22,142 nucleotides of DNA, taken from the NCBI GenBank assembly GCA_025060275.1, contig JANXCJ010000015.1:1-22142 (forward strand), written 5' to 3'. The notes beneath the pieces were generated by a model. The model was not told where the DNA came from. It searched no databases and worked only from the letters and a program-made list of their open reading frames with translations. Shown piece by piece: positions 5,869-13,920 of this stretch. Position 1 is the stretch's first letter, and every line of letters begins with the position of its first letter. The position numbers and the translations under genes are program-made. This DNA comes from Bacteroidia bacterium. GTDB lineage: Bacteria; Bacteroidota; Bacteroidia; SpSt-205.

Positions 5869-8268
5869 GTGCGTATTCTGTGGAGCTGGCTAAACGAGCT
5901 AGTAGAAATCTCTGAGTCACCAGAAGCCGTAGCTGAACGCCTAACGGAAGCAGGGCTGGAAGTAGAGGAAATCCAGCTTTACCGCCGATTAGCAGAGCCT
6001 CTCAAGGAGATTGTAGTAGGGGAAGTTATACAAGTAGAAAGGCATCCTTCTGCGGATCGTTTGTGGGTTTGTAGAGTGCGGATTGTATCTGAAAAAGAGC
6101 TACAGATAGTTACCGCAGCTTCCAATCTTTATCGGGGTGCTAAGGTACCTGTAGCCTTGCCGGGTAATAAGGTGAAACTGGAAGGGAGATGGACACCTAT
6201 CCAGCCTCGTACTTTCCGGGGCATCCTATCGGAGGGGATGTTATGCTCTGAGGCAGAATTAGGATTAGGAAATCACGGAGAGGATATATTTCTTCTACCA
6301 GCTGAGACAAAGACGGGCATTTCCCTAGTAGAGGTTTTGGAAGATTTTTCAGATACCGTGTTGGAGGTTAGTGTTACTCCCAATCGGGGAGATGCCCTAA
6401 GCCATTTGGGAATTGCTCGCGATTATGCAGCCCTGACGGGTGCTAAGTTATCTTTACCTTCCCTAAATTTTGAGGAGGGGGCAATACCTTTTCCTTTTTT
6501 CTTTGATGTGCCTTTGGCAGAAGCTGTGCCCCGATATGGAGGATTGTATATCACAAACCTAAAAGAGGGGCCTAGAAATACTCCTGCGTGGATACGCCAT
6601 CGGTTGGAGGCGGTAGGTATGCGACCTATACATCCTGTTGTAGATATCACGAATTATGTTCTCGTAGGGTTTGGTCAGCCTCTTCATGCCTTTGATGCAG
6701 ATCGTATTGAAGGAAATAAGCTCACTATTGTGCCGCTTAGCGAGAGGCAGGTAATGACAAGTCTGCAAGGGGAGGAGTTGATGTTACAGCCGGGAGATAT
6801 TGTGATAGCGGATGCAGGCGGGCCTGCCTGCTTAGGAGGGGTCATAGGGGGAAAGAGAACTGCCGTAACTCCCATGACTTCTTCTGTATTTTTGGAGTCT
6901 GCTTATTTCGCCCCTCCCTACATAAGGCGAACGGCGAGACGACTGGGAATCCATACTGAGAGTGCTTATCGCTTCATGCGAGGTACTGACCCTAACCGAG
7001 TGCCATGGGCTGCTCTATATGCTGCGTCTCTTATTCAGTCTATTTACCCTTTGGCGAAGTTTTCTTCATATACGGAGTTTCATAGTCCGCCTCATACGGC
7101 ACCCTATCGTTTCACTCTTTCCCTGTCCTCTCTCAATCGCATTATAGGGCTCAAGCTATCTACAGATGAGGTACTAAGTACATTAGAGAAACTGGAAATT
7201 AGGGTAAACTCTCAGGGACCAGATAGCTGGGAGGTGGAAGTGCCTCGCTATCGCTTAGATGTTACAAGGGAGGTAGATATAGCTGAGGAGCTTCTTCGTA
7301 TAAATGGCTGGGAGACCTTGCCTCTCCCTTCCTCTCAACCTACATGTCCCTATACTACGCCCACAGTAGTGGAGGCCGTATATGAGTTTCGCGAGGCAGT
7401 ATCAGAATTCCTAACGGGAATGGGACTATGGGAAATTCGGACAAACTCTTTGGTAGGCTCTAAACACTTCTTTCCTGAAATGGAAGTATCCCCTGTATGT
7501 CTAGCTAATCCTTTATATGAAGAGGTAGCTTTTCTGCGTCCTAATCTGGCAGGGTCTGGCTTAGAAGTGATAGTCCATAATCGTAATCATGGCGCAAGGG
7601 GCTTCTGGGCTTATGAGTGGGGGAAAGTGTATTATCAGGGAGGAGAGGAAAGCCGGTTAGGTTTATGGGGCTGGGGACGCCCACCCCAAGTGATGATTGG
7701 AAAGGAAGTACCCTCCGCTTTGCACGTCTTGATCGCCCTGGTAAGGGGACTATGGACTCGCTTAGGCTTGTCCATTCAAGAGACACCTCTGAAGAGTTCA
7801 TATCAGGGCTGGCGGGAGGGGTTTTTAATACACTTGGGAGGTGAGAAGCTGGGTGCAGTAGGAACTCTGAGAGAGGACTTTGTTAGGCGTTTTGGATTAG
7901 GAGGGGAAGAGATAGTCTATGCTGAAATTAGCCTGTCCCCCATAGAAAGAAAACTATTCTCTAAACCTACCTTTCGGGGAATCTCGTATCAACCTATTGT
8001 AGTAAAAGACTTGAGCATCTTTGTGCCTTCTAACTACTCATATAGTGAGATAATAGAAGCTCTTTGTGGCCTATCCTGTCCCTACCTAATAGGAATAGAG
8101 CCCTTTGATTACTATATAGATGAAGGGGGTAGGCGTAGTTACGGGCTTCGTTTTTACCTACAGGGCGATCACACTCTTACAGAGGAGGAGATTCATGGTT
8201 TTCTCCGTGACTCCATAAAACTCTTAGAAGGGCTGGGGGTTAAAGTGAGGAAATCAGACATGTTTTAG
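5869..8268 (+). CDS. pheT: Phenylalanine--tRNA ligase beta subunit
   Basis: The beta chain of the alpha2-beta2 enzyme that charges tRNA-Phe; the 799-residue length is normal. The domains appear in the expected order: the N-terminal WSWLNELVE segment; an OB-fold tRNA-binding domain (about 42-150, with ERHPSADRLWVCRV); B3/B4 editing domain (about 210-390, with MRPIHPVVDITNYV and GQPLHAFDADRI); B5 (about 400-480); a catalytic-like core; and a C-terminal anticodon-binding FDX-ACB domain (about 705-799, beginning YQPIVVKDLSIFV). The GTG start is fixed by the family N-terminus. The alpha-subunit gene pheS is not adjacent. It ends with TAG directly against the stop of the convergent dehydrogenase. 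Confidence 0.97.
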   Translation: MRILWSWLNELVEISESPEAVAERLTEAGLEVEEIQLYRRLAEPLKEIVVGEVIQVERHPSADRLWVCRVRIVSEKELQIVTAASNLYRGAKVPVALPGNKVKLEGRWTPIQPRTFRGILSEGMLCSEAELGLGNHGEDIFLLPAETKTGISLVEVLEDFSDTVLEVSVTPNRGDALSHLGIARDYAALTGAKLSLPSLNFEEGAIPFPFFFDVPLAEAVPRYGGLYITNLKEGPRNTPAWIRHRLEAVGMRPIHPVVDITNYVLVGFGQPLHAFDADRIEGNKLTIVPLSERQVMTSLQGEELMLQPGDIVIADAGGPACLGGVIGGKRTAVTPMTSSVFLESAYFAPPYIRRTARRLGIHTESAYRFMRGTDPNRVPWAALYAASLIQSIYPLAKFSSYTEFHSPPHTAPYRFTLSLSSLNRIIGLKLSTDEVLSTLEKLEIRVNSQGPDSWEVEVPRYRLDVTREVDIAEELLRINGWETLPLPSSQPTCPYTTPTVVEAVYEFREAVSEFLTGMGLWEIRTNSLVGSKHFFPEMEVSPVCLANPLYEEVAFLRPNLAGSGLEVIVHNRNHGARGFWAYEWGKVYYQGGEESRLGLWGWGRPPQVMIGKEVPSALHVLIALVRGLWTRLGLSIQETPLKSSYQGWREGFLIHLGGEKLGAVGTLREDFVRRFGLGGEEIVYAEISLSPIERKLFSKPTFRGISYQPIVVKDLSIFVPSNYSYSEIIEALCGLSCPYLIGIEPFDYYIDEGGRRSYGLRFYLQGDHTLTEEEIHGFLRDSIKLLEGLGVKVRKSDMF

Positions 8269-9084
8269 TCAAGAGGCGAGGAGAGGCTCTTGGCCTTCCA
8301 GGTTTTTTAGGTACTTCTGACGACGTCGGGTTGCACCTGGGTGGGCGAGAAGTTTAGCCAACCCCTGTAGCTCGGGGAAAAGAGATAGGAACTTAGCTGC
8401 TATTGCCTTGTGAAGGGGAAGCAAAATTTCACGACGGCGAGTGCGTATAGCTTTCCATATGCTTTTTGCGACTACTGCGGGTTCTAAAAGTCCTCCCATT
8501 GCAAGTGTATATAAACTCTCTGGCTTAGGAAGTTCGTTTAGTATAAGTGAGGTTCGCACAGGGCCTGGACATACGACTGAAACCGCCACGCCGTAGGGGC
8601 GCAGTTCCGCATCTAAGGCTAAACTAAGTCCCCTCACGGCAAACTTGGTAGCTGTATAAGCGGTGATGCCCGGTATAGGGGCTACTCCTGCAAGAGATGC
8701 TACATTGATGATATGCCCTTTCCCTCTTTCTGCAAATATCCGTCCAAAAGTTTGAGCACCATAGGCGATGCCGTTAAGATTTATCTTGACATGCCATTCC
8801 CACTCTTCTGGAGATTGCTTAATGAAAGTTCCTGCCCGCATTACACCTGCTAATTGAATAAGTATATCTGGGTCAGTGTATCGGTTGGCTATCCCTTGCC
8901 AGGCTTGCGGGTCCGTAACGTCTAACACCTCTCTAACGCTCCCTGAGGGTAAATCTGGAAAAGCCGCTTTCAAGGAAATCTCACATTTGTCTGTGAGTAT
9001 GAGATCGAAGCCCTTTTTCCAGAGTAAGAGAGCCGTGGCGCGTCCTATGCCACCTGCTGCACCTGTGAGGAGTGCCTTAGGCAC
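8269..9084 (-). CDS. Short-chain dehydrogenase/reductase
   Basis: A 271-residue classical SDR oxidoreductase that uses NAD(P)H on an unknown alcohol or carbonyl substrate. The nucleotide-binding motif TGAAGGIG is at residues 7-14. D55V56 follows the usual adenine-pocket pattern. The catalytic residues are Ser130 (NVASLAG), Tyr143 and Lys147 (YTATK). The common NNAG motif is changed to QLAG (77-80). PGPVRTSL follows as in the family. The start is GTG at 9084, which overlaps the last 8 bases of the monooxygenase gene, so the two are co-translated. SDRs often sit next to flavin monooxygenases, which suggests that they act on the same substrate class. The stop abuts that of pheT. Confidence 0.92.
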   Translation of the reverse strand: MPKALLTGAAGGIGRATALLLWKKGFDLILTDKCEISLKAAFPDLPSGSVREVLDVTDPQAWQGIANRYTDPDILIQLAGVMRAGTFIKQSPEEWEWHVKINLNGIAYGAQTFGRIFAERGKGHIINVASLAGVAPIPGITAYTATKFAVRGLSLALDAELRPYGVAVSVVCPGPVRTSLILNELPKPESLYTLAMGGLLEPAVVAKSIWKAIRTRRREILLPLHKAIAAKFLSLFPELQGLAKLLAHPGATRRRQKYLKNLEGQEPLLAS

Positions 9085-10384
9085 GGGTTGGAGTCGGACT
9101 GAGGGGGTATCTCTTTACGAGTTTGTCCAATTTCCTATAGTATTCATGCCAATCTACCTCCCAGAGATGGCGGGGACTAGAATGATATCGTTTTTGGTGT
9201 TTTCTCCAGTATTCTTGATTTACCTGAGGAGCATCTGAGGGAAGTTTGTAGGTACCTGTTATGTAGCGGGCTGCCAGGGCAGCTTGTTTCTCTGAGAGGT
9301 TCCATAGACATCCATTAGGCTGGATAAGCCCCAAGAAAATCAGGGAAGGTTCATCTAAAGAGAAAATATGAAGGTAGAGTCGCTGAGGTGTATTTGTCTT
9401 GGGAACAAGGTGAGGAGGAAGGTAGGGAAAATCTATCTCATATCCTGTGGCCCAGATGAGCGTATCATATTCCCCGTAGCTACCATCTGTAAAATACACT
9501 CTCTTGTCTTCCAGATGTTGAATGTCATTGCGAATGCGGACTTTACCGTGTCTTAGATGGTAGAGTAATTCGCTATTTACTAGCGGATGCGTATAAAATA
9601 GAGGTTCGCGCGGTTTAGGCATCCCATAACGGTGCATAGGTCCTTGAAGAAGCCATAGGCTTAGCTCTGCTAAAGGGCGTTGTAAAGGACGGGGTAGGGG
9701 AGCTATAAGCTTTTTATACAAGAGGTCTGTGGGATAACCTAAAAAACCGAACTTGGGAAGGATGTAATAGCCTCTTCTGAGAGAGAGTTCTACGCTTTTA
9801 GCTACGCGCACAGCGTCAGCGGCAATATCTGCTGCAGAATTTCCTCCTCCTACAATGAGTATTCGTTTGTTTATCAACTGTATAGGGTCCCTGTAGGCAT
9901 GAGAATGAAAAATTTCACCCTCAAACTTACCGGGGTAGGAAGGTATGTAGGGCTTCCAGTGATGTCCTGAAGCAGCTATGAGATAGCGAGCTTCTAAGGT
10001 ATCTCCCGAAGCTGTGTGTATTACCCATCTATCTGAGACTCGCTTGGTTTCTTTGACTTCTGTATGGAAGCGGATAAGGGAGAGTAGCCCGAAGTGTTCT
10101 GCATATCTCCTAAGGTATTCTTTGACAAGAGTATGGGGGAGGTAATCGGGCCACTCTTTGGGGAAAGGAAAATCTTCCATACCAGAACAGGCCTTTGAGG
10201 TAATAGTAACTAGTGTGCGGTAGGCTGCAGAGTGTCCGTTTGGAGTTTCTTCATAGAGCCATACCCCTCCTACATCATGGCGCTTTTCTAAGGCTATTAC
10301 TTTTAGATTAGCTTCTCTAAAACGGCGCAGCGCCGCCAAGCCCGAAGGACCGGCTCCTACAACTACCGCATCTAGTAGGCTCAT
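9077..10384 (-). CDS. Flavin-containing monooxygenase family protein
   Basis: A 435-residue FAD- and NADPH-dependent monooxygenase, cytosolic or membrane-peripheral. The FAD-binding motif is VVVGAGPSG (7-15). The FMO fingerprint FxGxxxHxxxY is intact (Phe154, Gly156, His160, Tyr164). The NADPH Rossmann motif is VGGGNSAAD (178-186). A late LIWATGYEIDFPYLP segment matches the ATG-type motif of these enzymes. The substrate is unknown: FMOs oxidise N or S atoms or act as Baeyer-Villiger enzymes. The ATG at 10384 comes immediately after the TAA of the DUF1573 gene (TAAATG), and the 3' end overlaps the SDR start, so it is the middle gene of a three-gene unit. Confidence 0.93.
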   Translation of the reverse strand: MSLLDAVVVGAGPSGLAALRRFREANLKVIALEKRHDVGGVWLYEETPNGHSAAYRTLVTITSKACSGMEDFPFPKEWPDYLPHTLVKEYLRRYAEHFGLLSLIRFHTEVKETKRVSDRWVIHTASGDTLEARYLIAASGHHWKPYIPSYPGKFEGEIFHSHAYRDPIQLINKRILIVGGGNSAADIAADAVRVAKSVELSLRRGYYILPKFGFLGYPTDLLYKKLIAPLPRPLQRPLAELSLWLLQGPMHRYGMPKPREPLFYTHPLVNSELLYHLRHGKVRIRNDIQHLEDKRVYFTDGSYGEYDTLIWATGYEIDFPYLPPHLVPKTNTPQRLYLHIFSLDEPSLIFLGLIQPNGCLWNLSEKQAALAARYITGTYKLPSDAPQVNQEYWRKHQKRYHSSPRHLWEVDWHEYYRKLDKLVKRYPLSPTPTRA

Positions 10385-11509
10385 TTAGTATCCTACCGAT
10401 CCCGCACTTACTGGTGCACTGCCTCCCACGCCAAATCCGCTTGCATTTACCACTGTGGATTTCAGGTGGAGGATAGTACGACCATTGAGAGGATCATTCG
10501 TCTCTACGGTGATAGTTTTGTGCTGTGGACCAGAGCGCCCTCTCGAATCAAAGCGTGCGAGAATTTCCGTGGCTTGCCCTGGCTTGAGTACTTTTTCAGC
10601 AGGTTCTACGGCTGTACATCCACAGGAAGCCTTGACACTTTCAATTATCAAGTCCCCCTTGCCCTCATTGCGGACTACAAAGCGGTATTCTACGGTTTGC
10701 CCTTCCAGTACCTCTCCGCCATCAAACTCTGTTACAGGAAAGACTGCCTTAGGGGCCTTAGCTAACTCCTCTGGAGAATATACAATCTCAAAGCTGCCGT
10801 TTACTACAAGCTGTTTTTCTGCCCCCACAGGGTCAGTAGTTTTTAGTTTTAGAATTTCATAGAATCCACTTTGATGTTTCCATCCCTTAGCTTTTGCAAC
10901 TTTGCCGTCTAGGGTTACGCTTACTTTGCCTTCTTGTCCTGGCAGGAGGACCTTAGGTGAAAAGGATATTTTGAACATAGGCTTAGGGTCTATTACCTCT
11001 ATGAATTCCACTGGTGTTTGACCTATATTTTTCACCTCAAATGTGAGTGTGGGAGACTCAGTAGATTTCACACTGCCAAAGGTTTCCCTTCGTTTATTCC
11101 AGCCCAAGTTACCATCTACTTCAGTGTATTTATCTGCGGGCTTATCACTGGGCTTGACTACACCTTTGATAGTTAGTATGGTAGGAGTTTCACTAGCATT
11201 GTGGTGGACTGTGATAGTTTTTACAAATTGTCCTGGTCTTCCCTTCGTGTCATAGGAGGCTTGTACACTGCCTGTCCCTCCTGGAGGTATTTCTTCTTGA
11301 GTCCACTGAGGAGTAGTACACCCACAGGAGGCCTTTACAGAGGTGAGTTTGACGGGCTTGTCTCCAGTATTTTTGAAAGTGAAGGTATAGACGGCAGGGG
11401 AGCCTTCAACTACTTCCCCGAAGTCATGTTCAGTTTTGTCAAATGTGATCTGGGCTGTTAGTAAGGAGATGAGAAAAATCCCTATCCATTTTACCTCAAG
11501 CACTCGCAT
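10385..11509 (-). CDS. Secreted protein with three DUF1573 domains
   Basis: A 374-residue protein with a signal peptide (KWIGIFLISLLTAQ, cleavage near residue 20), probably periplasmic or surface-exposed. It has three Ig-like DUF1573 units. Unit 1 starts at FDKTEHDFGEV and holds SVKASCGCTTPQW. Unit 2 (FGSVKSTESPTLTFEVKN) has lost the Cys-Gly-Cys pair. Unit 3 (VFPVTEFDGGEVLEGQ) again has SVKASCGCTAVEP. The family is abundant in Bacteroidota; its role is not established. The frame also allows an ATG at 11524, but that would place the promoter box inside the gene, so I chose the ATG at 11509, 4 bases after the box. It is the first gene of a unit with the monooxygenase and dehydrogenase. Confidence 0.9.
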   Translation of the reverse strand: MRVLEVKWIGIFLISLLTAQITFDKTEHDFGEVVEGSPAVYTFTFKNTGDKPVKLTSVKASCGCTTPQWTQEEIPPGGTGSVQASYDTKGRPGQFVKTITVHHNASETPTILTIKGVVKPSDKPADKYTEVDGNLGWNKRRETFGSVKSTESPTLTFEVKNIGQTPVEFIEVIDPKPMFKISFSPKVLLPGQEGKVSVTLDGKVAKAKGWKHQSGFYEILKLKTTDPVGAEKQLVVNGSFEIVYSPEELAKAPKAVFPVTEFDGGEVLEGQTVEYRFVVRNEGKGDLIIESVKASCGCTAVEPAEKVLKPGQATEILARFDSRGRSGPQHKTITVETNDPLNGRTILHLKSTVVNASGFGVGGSAPVSAGSVGY

Positions 11510-11513
11510 AGAA

Positions 11514-11521
11514 CAAAAATA
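11514..11521 (-). promoter_or_regulatory. Promoter -7 box of the DUF1573/monooxygenase/dehydrogenase unit
   Basis: TATTTTTG on the minus strand, followed by ttct and the ATG at 11509: the same 4-base spacing as for the permease and glycosyltransferase genes. No -33 TTG is seen at normal spacing. Confidence 0.55.
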
Positions 11522-11568
11522 CACTTTTTATCTCATACCTCACTTGTACGAATTTGGGTTTGGAATAG

Positions 11569-11598
11569 TTTGGGAAAATTAGTTTTTGCCTATATTTG
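11569..11598 (+). promoter_or_regulatory. Promoter of the porP/sprF-like gene
   Basis: TTTG (11569-11572), 18 bases, then TATATTTG (11591-11598) is the best full match to the Bacteroidota -33/-7 consensus in the window. It is divergent from the promoter of the DUF1573 unit about 50 bases away. Confidence 0.75.
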
Positions 11599-11616
11599 CC
11601 CCGAAAAGTGCTTCGT

Positions 11617-12600
11617 ATGTGGAGAAAAGTTGGCTACTCTCTGCTATGGCTGGGGTCCAATATGCTTTTTGCGCAAGACCCCCAATTCTCACAATTCTTT
11701 GCAAATCAGGTAATTCTTTCTCCGGCTTTTACTGGGATTACCGAGGGTCCGAGGATAGCTCTGGCCTATCGCATGCAGTGGACTGCTATACCGGGGTACT
11801 ATCGCACCCTTGGTGCAGCCTACGATCAGCCCGTTTTCTTTGGAAGGGTGCGTAATGGATTAGGTATCTCCTTCATGGTGGACCAGGCTGGAGAGGGTAA
11901 CCTTACAAAGTTGAATGCCCTTCTGAACTATGCCCTTCATATAGAATTGGGCAAATACAGTGCCCTTAGCTTGGGGCTTTCAGGGGGGATTATGCAAGCT
12001 AGCATAGATTTTTTCCGTTTGCGTTTTCCTGACCAAATAGACCCTAATGCAGGGTTTGTATTACCTACAAATGAGCGCAACTTCTTCCAAAATCGCATTC
12101 ATGAAGATGTGAATGCGGGGGCATTATACTATAATAGGTATATCTATGTAGGAGCCACTGTTATGCACATTACTCAGCCACAGCAACGCTTTTATAACGT
12201 ACCTCTCGCGAATCCCTCGGTGGCAAAGCTGCCTATACGCTCTACATTCTTTGCAGGTGCCCAAATCCCCATAGATAAAAATAGAGAGGGTCGCCAATCC
12301 ATAGGACCCGCAGTAATGTATCGTATCCAACAGCCTTTTCAGCAATTAGATTTGGGCTTTTATGTGAATTTAGACCCGATTGTTTTAGGGGTATGGTATA
12401 GAAATCAGGATGCCATAATTGGCTTAGTAGGATTACAAAAGGGTATCTTTCGCGTAGGTTACTCATACGACTACACAATTTCTACCCTTACGAATCGCAT
12501 ATCTGCGGGGTCTCATGAGGTTTCATTAGTGATGGAATTTGATAAAGAGCGTCGCTTCGGAATGAAACACCGGAGAAAATATCCTTGTCCTAGATTCTAA
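11617..12600 (+). CDS. PorP/SprF-family type IX secretion outer-membrane protein
   Basis: A 327-residue predicted outer-membrane beta-barrel. The N-terminus is a signal peptide ending at MLFA, followed by QDPQFSQFFANQVILSPAFTG, the family hallmark (QDPQFSQ...NPAFTG). Alternating hydrophobic strands follow, and the C-terminus has GSHEVSLVMEFD and CPRF, also typical of PorP/SprF. Family members act with the type IX secretion system in secretion of adhesins or in surface attachment of cargo. I placed the start at ATG 11617; GTG 11608, 9 bases after the promoter box, is an equal candidate and adds three residues. A gldJ-like gene follows, but with its own promoter. The symbol is withheld because paralogues are frequent in this family. 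Confidence 0.9.
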   Translation: MWRKVGYSLLWLGSNMLFAQDPQFSQFFANQVILSPAFTGITEGPRIALAYRMQWTAIPGYYRTLGAAYDQPVFFGRVRNGLGISFMVDQAGEGNLTKLNALLNYALHIELGKYSALSLGLSGGIMQASIDFFRLRFPDQIDPNAGFVLPTNERNFFQNRIHEDVNAGALYYNRYIYVGATVMHITQPQQRFYNVPLANPSVAKLPIRSTFFAGAQIPIDKNREGRQSIGPAVMYRIQQPFQQLDLGFYVNLDPIVLGVWYRNQDAIIGLVGLQKGIFRVGYSYDYTISTLTNRISAGSHEVSLVMEFDKERRFGMKHRRKYPCPRF

Positions 12601-12618
12601 GAAAAAAACATACTTTTG
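12585..12618 (+). promoter_or_regulatory. Promoter of the gldJ-like gene
   Basis: TTG (12585-12587), 23 bases, then TACTTTTG (12611-12618). The -33 element lies within the 3' end of the porP/sprF-like gene. ATG 12622 follows the box after 3 bases and ATG 12628 after 9. Confidence 0.6.
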
Positions 12619-12621
12619 CGC

Positions 12622-13845
12622 ATGCCTATGGCTAAAAGGTGGATAACTACGGTAGTAGGGGGTGCCCTTGCAAGTTGGCTTCTCACCGCTTGTGGAGGTG
12701 GGGGCAATATAGAGGATCCGGGCTCCACGAGTCGTCTTACTGGGCTTAAGTTTGCTCGCAAAAGTGGAGGTGAAGGTTTTTATGTAAAGCGGTACCGAGA
12801 AATGCCCCCGGCGCCAGGGCTTGTATTTATTGAAGGGGGTACTTTCCACATGGGAGGAACAGAAAAAGACTTGGATTATGAGCACAACGCTCGAGTAAGG
12901 CAGGTCACCGTGGCAAGTTTCTACATGGACGAAACAGAGGTACCGAATGTAGAGTATAAACAGTTCCTCTTCTATGTGCAAAAGGACTCTGGGGACCAAA
13001 AAGCTCAGCTCCTCTATCCGGATACGAATGTGTGGTTCCGAGAAATGGCCTATAATGATCCCTATGTACGGTATTACTTCCAACATGAAGGTTATCACAT
13101 GTACCCTGTAGTAGGTGTAAATTGGCACCAGGCCCGAGAGTTTGCGGCTTGGCGCACTGCCATTGTGAATAAGCAGCTTACCGACCGGGACCCCGAGGCT
13201 ATTCTTTATCCAGATTATCGTCTGCCTACCGAGGCAGAATGGGAATATGCTGCACGCGCTGGTTATGAGCAACAACTCTATCCCTGGGAAGGACGCAGTC
13301 TAAGGGATATGAAAGGACGCTTTCGGCTGAACTTCAAACGGGGCCGAGGTGACTATGCAGGACGCTCCAATAAAGGTGGTTCTCTTCTGTATGAGGGTCT
13401 CAATGATGCCTACATGATACCCGCACCCGTCAAGGCCTTTTATCCTAATGACTTTGGGCTGTATAATATGGCAGGGAATGTGGCAGAATGGACGGAGGAT
13501 ACCTATCGGGTACTAAGCTATGAGGATGCTGAAGACCTCAATCCTCATCGTCGTCGTGGTACGGTACAAGTAGATCAATTCCAGTATGACGATGAATATG
13601 ATCCTAAAACGAGTTTGCTATATAGCCCGAAGGCCGCTGCCATTCAGGGGGGAGATCAAGGAGGACAAGGTGGAAGTCCATGGCCTGATTTAGGGGCAGA
13701 TGCAGCTAAGGTTTATAGGGGAGGTTCCTGGGCCGATATAGCTTATTACGTTACTTGTGGAGCTCGGCGCTATCTACATGCTGACTCTTCTTCCTGTACG
13801 GTAGGATTTCGTTGTGCGATGGTGAGGGTAGGAAGGCCTTTCTGA
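12622..13845 (+). CDS. gldJ: GldJ-like SUMF-domain lipoprotein of the gliding/type IX secretion machinery
   Basis: A 407-residue lipoprotein: hydrophobic N-terminus ending in WLLTAC, then a GGGG linker. A formylglycine-generating-enzyme-like (SUMF) fold follows: LVFIEGGTFHMGGTEKD, VPNVEYKQFLFYV, YPDTNVWFREMAYNDPYV, YPVVGVNWHQAREFAAWR, YRLPTEAEWEYAA, FKRGRGDYAG, GLYNMAGNVAEWTEDTYR, VYRGGSWADIAYYV and GFRCAM. FKRGRGDY and the segment VLSYEDAEDLNPHRR resemble GldJ more than its paralogue GldK/PorK. GldJ is needed for gliding and for GldK stability in Flavobacterium. A Gly/Gln-rich insert (GGDQGGQGG) lies before the last motifs. The start could be ATG 12622 or 12628. The partners gldK, gldL, gldM and gldN are not in the window. 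GldK/PorK remains an alternative call. Confidence 0.8.
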   Translation: MPMAKRWITTVVGGALASWLLTACGGGGNIEDPGSTSRLTGLKFARKSGGEGFYVKRYREMPPAPGLVFIEGGTFHMGGTEKDLDYEHNARVRQVTVASFYMDETEVPNVEYKQFLFYVQKDSGDQKAQLLYPDTNVWFREMAYNDPYVRYYFQHEGYHMYPVVGVNWHQAREFAAWRTAIVNKQLTDRDPEAILYPDYRLPTEAEWEYAARAGYEQQLYPWEGRSLRDMKGRFRLNFKRGRGDYAGRSNKGGSLLYEGLNDAYMIPAPVKAFYPNDFGLYNMAGNVAEWTEDTYRVLSYEDAEDLNPHRRRGTVQVDQFQYDDEYDPKTSLLYSPKAAAIQGGDQGGQGGSPWPDLGADAAKVYRGGSWADIAYYVTCGARRYLHADSSSCTVGFRCAMVRVGRPF

Positions 13846-13882
13846 TTCAGCATAGTCGCACTTTACGCATAGGAACTTCCTG

Positions 13883-13920
13883 AAATAGGGGGAAGGGCAA
13901 AATTACCCTTCCCCTTATTT
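13883..13920 (+). terminator. Intrinsic terminator after the gldJ-like gene
   Basis: GGGGAAGGG (13889-13897) pairs with CCCTTCCCC (13906-13914) across an 8-base loop, CAAAATTA. Flanking A/T pairs (13883-13887 with 13916-13920) and one G-T pair extend it to 15 bp, with ttattt as the T-tract. The flanking A-tract means it could also stop transcription from the other direction. Confidence 0.85.

Noticed and set aside
8876..9238. A 120-residue plus-strand frame across the dehydrogenase-monooxygenase junction
   Set aside because: It is antisense to two genes with intact catalytic motifs and has no homology that I recognise.
10455..10862. A 135-residue plus-strand frame opposite the DUF1573 gene
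   Set aside because: It is a mirror of a clear three-domain coding gene, with a low-complexity Ser/Pro-rich product.
11510..11524. An ATG at 11524 as the start of the DUF1573 gene
   Set aside because: The TATTTTTG box would then be inside the gene; the ATG at 11509 gives a normal signal peptide.
11596..11616. A TTG start for the porP/sprF-like gene at 11596
   Set aside because: This TTG is part of the TATATTTG promoter box, so it cannot lie in the mRNA.
12616..12621. A TTG start for the gldJ-like gene at 12616
   Set aside because: It lies inside the TACTTTTG box; ATG 12622 or 12628 fits.
12526..13275. A 249-residue open frame on the minus strand, opposite the porP end and gldJ
   Set aside because: It lies antisense to two clear protein genes, shows no recognisable domain, and its length follows from the codon bias of the real genes.
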